A stretch of 9,857 bases of DNA from Kiritimatiellia bacterium (GTDB lineage Bacteria; Verrucomicrobiota; Kiritimatiellia; SLAD01): positions 1 to 9,857 of the forward strand of contig SLAD01000398.1 in NCBI GenBank assembly GCA_007126995.1, read 5' to 3'. Position numbers and translations under genes: made by a program. Shown here piece after piece: positions 5,092 to 9,857 of the stretch; the first letter of the stretch is position 1, and each line of letters begins with the position of its first letter. Under the pieces are notes generated by a model that ran no database searches, had not been told where the DNA came from, and worked only from the letters and a program-made list of their open reading frames with translations.

Positions 5092-7296
5092 GTGAAAACA
5101 CCGATCTATCGACAACTCGATAAAATGGATTGTGGTCCAACCTGCCTGCGGATGGTTGCGAAATATTACAAGCGGACAATATCTCTTGCCAAAATCCGAT
5201 CTCTATCGGAAACTACTAGAGAAGGATCTTCACTCAGAAACTTGGCTGGTGCAGCAGAGAAAATAGGTTTCCGCACAATCGGGGTTAAGATATGTTTGGA
5301 AAAACTGATGGAAGATGCGCCCCTGCCCTGCATTATTCATTGGCGGCAAAATCACTTTGTAGTTCTTTACGCTATTTCGAGTAATCAAAATAAAAAACAA
5401 AGTCTAATCTTCACCGTCGCTGATCCCGCCCATGGTTTGATGAAGCTGGAGGTAAGGGATTTCCTCAAGAACTGGATCGGCCCGGAAGCTACCGCTAAAA
5501 CAGAAGAAGGAATCACACTTCTACTGGAGCCAACTCCTCGATTGGGGGCTGTTGCAGAGGATGATGTAGAATCCGCCTCAGGCGGATTTTCTTTTTTGTA
5601 TCGGTACCTCTTTCGCTACAAGAAGTTTATCGTTCAGCTTATTCTCGGACTGGTCGTCGGCAGCCTGCTCCAACTCATTTTTCCTTTTCTCACCCAGAGT
5701 GTGGTTGATATAGGTATTCAAAATCAGGATATCCATTTTATCTATCTCATTCTGATCGCACAAATATTTCTCTTTTTCGGTAGGACGAGTGTGGAAGTCA
5801 TTCGAGGTTGGATCTTGCTCCACCTGAGCGCGCGTATCAATATTTCGTTGGTATCCGATTTCTTTATCAAGCTCATGAACCTGCCCATCGGGTTTTTTGA
5901 TACCAAGATGACGGGAGACATTATGCAGCGCATCAACGATCATGCACGCATTGAAAGATTGCTTACTGCTAGTTCGCTCAACGTATTCTTTTCCTTTTTC
6001 AACCTTATCGTTTTTGGTGCAGTACTCGCGTGGTACGATCTCCGCATCTTCAGCGTTTTTCTTATCGGCAGTGTGCTCTATTTTATATGGGTCGTTCTTT
6101 TCTTAAATCGAAGAAAAGAATTGGATAATAAACGTTTTTCGCAAATGAGTGATGAGCAGAGCAAAGTGATCGAAATGATAAACGGCATGCAGGAAATAAA
6201 AATGCACAATGCCGAGAAGCAAAAAAGATGGTCTTGGGAGTTTTTGCAGGTACGACTATTTAAAATCAGCATGAAGAATCTGTCGCTCAGACAAACCCAA
6301 ACCGTTGGTTCGGATTTCATCAACGAACTCAAGAATATTCTGATCGTCTTTCTGTCTGCCAAGTTAGTGATAGACGGAGAAATCACTTTGGGTATGCTGG
6401 TAGCCATCACTTACATCGTTGGCCAATTGAATGCTCCGATTACTCAACTTATCGGCTTCGTGTATTCTGCTCAAGATGCCAAAATAGCATTGGAGCGACT
6501 TTCAGAAATCCACAACCGAGCCAATGAAGCAGCAGGTGAAGTACACGATGTGGATTTCGATTCAGACTTTGTGCTGTCCAATGTAAGCTTTCGCTATACG
6601 GGCAGTGAGGAAACGGTTTTACAAGACCTGAACTTAGAAATTCCTGCCAACAAAACCACTGCCATTGTAGGCACCAGTGGGAGTGGGAAGACTACACTCG
6701 TTAAAATGCTGTTGAAGTTTTATGAACCTGCTTCCGGTGAAATTAGGATTGGACATCATCTCCTTCAGAATGTCTCTCCGCAATCGTGGCGCGCAAGGTG
6801 TGGGGTAGTTATGCAAGAAGGGTACATTTTCAATGATACCATTGCCAATAATATTGCTATTGGAGAAGAAAATATTGACAAGAATAAGCTCCGTAATGCT
6901 GCTGATATAGCCAACATCAAAGATTATATAGAAAAATTGCCATTAGCATATAACACCAAAATAGGGATGGAAGGACTTGGAATAAGCACAGGACAAAAAC
7001 AACGTCTGCTCATTGCAAGAGCTGTATATAAAAATCCGCATTTCATCTTTTTTGACGAGGCCACCAGCGCGCTGGATTCAAACAACGAGCGGGCAATCAT
7101 CGAAAATCTACAGACATTTCTGAATGGCAGAACTGCTGTTATCGTAGCACATCGATTGAGCACTGTCAAAAACGCCGAACAAATAGTGGTTTTAGACAAA
7201 GGCAAGATTATCGAAAAAGGGCGGCACGCTGACTTGGTGGCACTGCGCGGTAATTATTATCATTTGGTAAAGAATCAATTGGAGTTAGGAAATTAA
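5092..7296 (+). CDS. C39 peptidase-containing ABC exporter (PCAT type)
   Basis: This 734-residue inner-membrane transporter should remove the leader of the precursor and export the core. Residues 1-140 are a C39 cysteine protease: Q8 with DCGPTC (13-18, catalytic Cys14), His88 in NHFVV, and Asp111 in ADP. Residues about 165-460 are a six-helix ABC membrane domain. The ATPase domain (about 490-734) has Walker A GTSGSGKTT (527-535), a Q-loop Gln575, Walker B FIFFDE (651-656) and an H-loop His687. The ABC signature is ISTGQ (631-635) in place of LSGGQ, a variant but with the Gly-Gln kept. The start is GTG at 5092; no in-frame ATG upstream gives a better N-terminus. It is followed 32 bases later by the HlyD partner. 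The leader cleavage site it must accept is Ala-Gly in place of Gly-Gly. Confidence 0.95.
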   Translation: MKTPIYRQLDKMDCGPTCLRMVAKYYKRTISLAKIRSLSETTREGSSLRNLAGAAEKIGFRTIGVKICLEKLMEDAPLPCIIHWRQNHFVVLYAISSNQNKKQSLIFTVADPAHGLMKLEVRDFLKNWIGPEATAKTEEGITLLLEPTPRLGAVAEDDVESASGGFSFLYRYLFRYKKFIVQLILGLVVGSLLQLIFPFLTQSVVDIGIQNQDIHFIYLILIAQIFLFFGRTSVEVIRGWILLHLSARINISLVSDFFIKLMNLPIGFFDTKMTGDIMQRINDHARIERLLTASSLNVFFSFFNLIVFGAVLAWYDLRIFSVFLIGSVLYFIWVVLFLNRRKELDNKRFSQMSDEQSKVIEMINGMQEIKMHNAEKQKRWSWEFLQVRLFKISMKNLSLRQTQTVGSDFINELKNILIVFLSAKLVIDGEITLGMLVAITYIVGQLNAPITQLIGFVYSAQDAKIALERLSEIHNRANEAAGEVHDVDFDSDFVLSNVSFRYTGSEETVLQDLNLEIPANKTTAIVGTSGSGKTTLVKMLLKFYEPASGEIRIGHHLLQNVSPQSWRARCGVVMQEGYIFNDTIANNIAIGEENIDKNKLRNAADIANIKDYIEKLPLAYNTKIGMEGLGISTGQKQRLLIARAVYKNPHFIFFDEATSALDSNNERAIIENLQTFLNGRTAVIVAHRLSTVKNAEQIVVLDKGKIIEKGRHADLVALRGNYYHLVKNQLELGN

Positions 7297-7328
7297 TCTT
7301 GTAGTTTCTTAACTACATACGCAAGAAA

Positions 7329-8609
7329 TTGGAAGAAGAGAAGCAAATAGAATTGCGTAGCCACGAGGTGCAGGAAATCCTGACCGACGTTCCGAATTGG
7401 ATGATTCGATACGGCATTTCACTGATTTTTGTCATCATCATGGCCGGACTGCTGCTCACTTGGTTCATCAGGTATCCTGATACTGTGGTCGGCGAAGCAG
7501 AACTCACTACCATGGTGCCGCCCACCGCTTTGGTGGCGAGGTCGAGCGGCTATATTCAAAACCTCCGGTTTGCAGAAGGCGAAATGGTAAAATCCGGCCA
7601 GGTGCTTGCAGAGCTCTTGAATCCAACCAATGAGGGGATTATTGATTCATTGAAACGCGTCCTTCAAACTTTCAACCTGGAAGATGCAAAGCAAACCGCC
7701 ACTGCCCTTTCAGGTATTGCTCATTTGGGTCAGGCCCAGGAGCAGGTCAACGCACTGTATAACCAACTGATCGAGTACGACGAGTTAGTGAATGATCCTG
7801 CCTTCGATCACACGATCAAAACGCTGAATGAACAAATCAGCTATAACCGGCGCCTTGCGGCATTGTCGGAAGAAGAGCTAAAAGTGATGCGCATTGAAAT
7901 TGCCGCAGCAGGCGAAAAATTTAAGGCAGACAGCAGCTTGTATGCAAGTGGTGTAATCGCGAAAATGACCTTTTTTACCAACCAGAGCGAATTTCTGAAC
8001 AAGCAGCAGAGCTTGATCGGAATACGCAAAGCTGCTGTTCAGTTTGGGATTACAGCGTCTGATTTGGCCGAGCAACGGAGCCAATTGCTCAAAACCCGAA
8101 GAGATTCCGAAAGGCTTTTAACAAGCCAAATTCATGCATCATTAAGGTCATTGAATAGCTTTGTGGATGAATGGGAGTTGACTTTTTCTTTGATGGCTCC
8201 TATGGATGGCAAGATTTCATATTTCACCAATTTGGTGAACAATGAATACGTAAAGGCTGAGCAGCCCTTGTTTGCCATCATCCCCGATGACGAGCGCTAT
8301 GTAGGCATTGTTCACATTGACCAGCAGGGCTATGGAAAAATCATGCTTGGTCAAAGGGTTATGATCAAAATTAACAACTATCCTTTTCAGGAATTCGGAC
8401 AGCTGCGCGGCAGTGTGGAGAGCATCTCCAAAGTAGCCGGCGAGCGCGGCTATGTAATCAAAGTAAGCCTGACCAAAGGAATGATTAGTACCTACAACAG
8501 AGAACTTGCCTACCAACCCAATATGACGGGTATTGCTGAGATCATCACAGACGATTTGAGGTTGATTGAAAGGATTTTTAACTCTATTCGGAAAATATTT
8601 GATCGATAA
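7329..8609 (+). CDS. HlyD-family adaptor of the peptide exporter
   Basis: A 426-residue membrane-fusion protein that should bridge the ABC exporter and an outer-membrane channel. A short cytoplasmic N-terminus (LRSHEVQEIL, VPNWMIRYG) precedes one membrane segment (about 28-47). The first half of a biotinyl-lipoyl-like domain is at about 63-97, with G74 and G90 in the usual places. A long helical hairpin (about 100-285), which ends in the second half-lipoyl segment PMDGKISYF (291-299), and a beta-barrel C-terminus (about 300-405) follow. The Bacteroidota-type motifs RYPDTV and PPTALVA are present. The start is TTG at 7329; the next in-frame ATG (7401-7403 region) would remove the conserved N-terminus. 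No outer-membrane TolC-like protein is encoded here. The gene ends 18 bases before the convergent DUF2480 gene. Confidence 0.93.
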   Translation: MEEEKQIELRSHEVQEILTDVPNWMIRYGISLIFVIIMAGLLLTWFIRYPDTVVGEAELTTMVPPTALVARSSGYIQNLRFAEGEMVKSGQVLAELLNPTNEGIIDSLKRVLQTFNLEDAKQTATALSGIAHLGQAQEQVNALYNQLIEYDELVNDPAFDHTIKTLNEQISYNRRLAALSEEELKVMRIEIAAAGEKFKADSSLYASGVIAKMTFFTNQSEFLNKQQSLIGIRKAAVQFGITASDLAEQRSQLLKTRRDSERLLTSQIHASLRSLNSFVDEWELTFSLMAPMDGKISYFTNLVNNEYVKAEQPLFAIIPDDERYVGIVHIDQQGYGKIMLGQRVMIKINNYPFQEFGQLRGSVESISKVAGERGYVIKVSLTKGMISTYNRELAYQPNMTGIAEIITDDLRLIERIFNSIRKIFDR

Positions 8610-8627
8610 TAGCGGAGATTAAGCGCC

Positions 8628-9149
8628 TCAACTACCCCTCTTCCACACCGGCACCGTGCTACAAGGCTCCCCGTACATCAGCGTCTTCACCACAGGCAGC
8701 AGCTTGAGGCTCACAGTTCCATATGCCGCATAATCCAACTCCACCTTCCCGCATCCTTTTACAATCACCCGGGCATCGCGGTAGCTCTCCACATCGAGGG
8801 TTTCGATGCTACGGAGCACATGAGCGTTGATCCATGATTCGGGTGTGCCGAAGTGTACCCCGGCGGCGTGGGGCCCGAGGGCTGAGGCTATAAGCATCCA
8901 GGCCCAATGCTGTATGATGGCATCGGCGCTGCAGTGCACGGCCACGTGCTTGCCGGTGTAGGTGCTCCAGTCGTGCCCCTTCACCCGGGCGCGAAAGTCT
9001 TTTTCCTTGAGCACCATGCCCTGCCACAATTGCGGGGCGATGTCGAGGGGCGTGATTTCAAAATCGGGCAGCAAAGTCTCTAATTCCAGCAGCACGAGAC
9101 CGCTGGTGGCCACTTTGTTTACAATGGGTTGGTCATGTGATGCGCTCAT
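8628..9149 (-). CDS. DUF2480 family protein
   Basis: This 173-residue protein belongs to DUF2480, a Bacteroidota family commonly encoded next to SUF iron-sulfur assembly genes; its function is unknown. Family landmarks are IVNKVATSGL (9-18), LKEKDFR (47-53), KGHDWSTY (57-64), the VHCSADAI segment with Cys73, the KGCG with Cys133, and the GEPCSTVP near the end with Cys163. No signal peptide or membrane segment is visible. The ATG at 9147-9149 is chosen over an upstream start at 9200, which would overlap the DUF59 stop and add unrelated residues. It lies 16 bases downstream of the DUF59 gene and is probably cotranscribed with it. It is markedly more GC-rich than the RiPP genes and looks like part of the core genome. 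Confidence 0.92.
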   Translation of the reverse strand: MSASHDQPIVNKVATSGLVLLELETLLPDFEITPLDIAPQLWQGMVLKEKDFRARVKGHDWSTYTGKHVAVHCSADAIIQHWAWMLIASALGPHAAGVHFGTPESWINAHVLRSIETLDVESYRDARVIVKGCGKVELDYAAYGTVSLKLLPVVKTLMYGEPCSTVPVWKRGS

Positions 9150-9165
9150 GGCTTGCAGGGTTTTG

Positions 9166-9477
9166 TCATAAAAAACCGAGTTCCAACTGCGCCTCCTCAC
9201 TCATCATGTCCTTGTCCCACGGCGGGTCGAAAGTGATCTCCACCACGGCCTTGCTCACGCCTTCGACGCTTGCGGCCTTCTGCTCCACCTCGGCTGGCAG
9301 CGACTCGGCCACGGGGCAAGAGGGGCTGGTGAGGGTCATGGCGATTTTCACCTCGCCGTCATCGCTGATGTCGATGTTGTATATCAGTCCGAGTTCGTAC
9401 ACATCCACCGGAATTTCGGGGTCGTATACCGTCTTCAAGACGTCGATGATGGTGTTTTCCAATGCGCGTTTGTCCAT
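9166..9477 (-). CDS. SUF-associated DUF59 (MIP18/SufT-like) protein
   Basis: The 103-residue DUF59 protein is thought to help iron-sulfur cluster assembly or delivery. It contains DPEIPVD (19-25), YELGLIYNI (27-35) and TSPSCP with the conserved Cys54, followed by the usual acidic FDPPWDKDMM segment and the LELGFL end. I selected the ATG at 9475-9477, since the upstream frame to 9738 is a translation of the sufE gene in another frame. It starts 2 bases after sufE ends and precedes DUF2480 by 16 bases, so the three are almost certainly one operon. A diverged 3' copy lies at 266-501. Other DUF59 proteins are called SufT or PaaD-like, but this is a short stand-alone member, so no symbol is given. 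Confidence 0.93.
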   Translation of the reverse strand: MDKRALENTIIDVLKTVYDPEIPVDVYELGLIYNIDISDDGEVKIAMTLTSPSCPVAESLPAEVEQKAASVEGVSKAVVEITFDPPWDKDMMSEEAQLELGFL

Positions 9478-9479
9478 GT

Positions 9480-9857
9480 TCAGCTTTGTTTGGCTTGGAG
9501 TGCAAGCGCGTAAAATTTCATTTGTTTGATCATAGAGACCAGTCCGTTGGAACGGGTCGGTGAGAGGTGCTCGCGCAGTCCGATCCGATCTATAAAGCCG
9601 AGGTCGGCTTTCACAATATCCTCTGCGGGTTGGTTGTTCAGCACGCGAATCATCAGGGCAATGATGCCTTTGGTGATTACGGCGTCGCTGTCGGCGGTGT
9701 ACTTCACCGTGCTGTTGTCTGCATCGGCGTGGAGCCACACACGGCTTTGGCAGCCTTTGATGAGGTTCTCATCGAGCTTGTGGGCCTCGTCGATCAGCGG
9801 CAAGGACTTCCCGAGGTCGATCAAGTGTTCGTACTTGTCCATCCATTCGGGAAGCAT
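9480..9857 (-). CDS. sufE: SufE, cysteine desulfurase activator (5' end cut)
   Basis: SufE accepts persulfide sulfur from the desulfurase SufS and passes it to the SUF scaffold. The visible 125 residues contain MDKYEHLIDLGKSLP (residues 6-20), the sulfur-acceptor site KGCQSRVW with Cys36 in this partial numbering, and the IRVLNNQPAEDI and LSPTRSNGL segments typical of the family. A Met codon lies exactly at the window edge (9857), but SufE proteins usually have about 10-20 more residues before EWMDKYE, so the gene probably continues beyond the window and that Met is internal. It is the first visible gene of the suf-associated minus-strand operon. Confidence 0.95.
   Translation of the reverse strand: MLPEWMDKYEHLIDLGKSLPLIDEAHKLDENLIKGCQSRVWLHADADNSTVKYTADSDAVITKGIIALMIRVLNNQPAEDIVKADLGFIDRIGLREHLSPTRSNGLVSMIKQMKFYALALQAKQS

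Noticed and set aside
8962..9529. Plus-strand frames over the suf-associated genes
   Set aside because: They are shadows of DUF2480 and DUF59, which show conserved family motifs on the minus strand.
9478..9738. Upstream extension of the DUF59 frame
   Set aside because: The added residues are an Arg-rich out-of-frame reading of sufE; the ATG at 9475-9477 gives the normal DUF59 length.

Overview
The window looks like a chromosomal segment of a member of the Bacteroidota. The evidence is a SufE / DUF59 / DUF2480 gene trio typical of that phylum, starts with no clear Shine-Dalgarno sequence, a DUF6624 lipobox-free exported protein, and a RiPP locus of the Bacteroidota 'grasp-with-spasm' type. 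No RNA gene, integrase, transposase or CRISPR array is visible.

Layout. Bases 1-265 hold no credible gene but contain a structured repeat (about 102-226), with nested hairpins inside near-identical direct repeats. Bases 266-501 (minus strand) are a truncated, diverged copy of the 3' part of a DUF59 gene whose intact counterpart lies at 9166-9477. Bases 578-976 (minus) encode an XRE-type regulator. A 407-base AT-rich divergent intergenic region follows, with two short inverted repeats. The plus strand from 1384 to 8609 is one co-oriented locus: a 67-residue precursor peptide, an ATP-grasp peptide maturase (GwsG), a 63-residue protein of unknown function whose stop overlaps the next start, a SPASM-domain protein (GwsS), an exported TPR/DUF6624 protein, a C39-peptidase ABC exporter, and an HlyD-family adaptor. 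It converges on the minus-strand trio DUF2480 (8628-9149), DUF59 (9166-9477) and sufE (9480 to beyond the window end).

How it works together (inference from family knowledge). The precursor has a leader with the spacing of Bacteroidota GG-type leaders, then a core rich in Thr/Ser and Asp/Glu with two Cys. GwsG should form side-chain ester or amide crosslinks between nucleophilic and acidic core residues (graspetide chemistry), assisted in an unknown way by GwsS. The C39 exporter would remove the leader and, with the HlyD adaptor and an outer-membrane channel encoded elsewhere, export the product. The XRE protein is the obvious candidate regulator. The DUF6624 protein, with a signal peptide, could act in the envelope, for example in self-protection, but nothing proves this.

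The modification genes are visibly more AT-rich than the flanking suf-associated genes, and the locus lies between an intact DUF59 gene and a diverged DUF59 fragment. Both facts suggest an acquired accessory island next to a core housekeeping operon.
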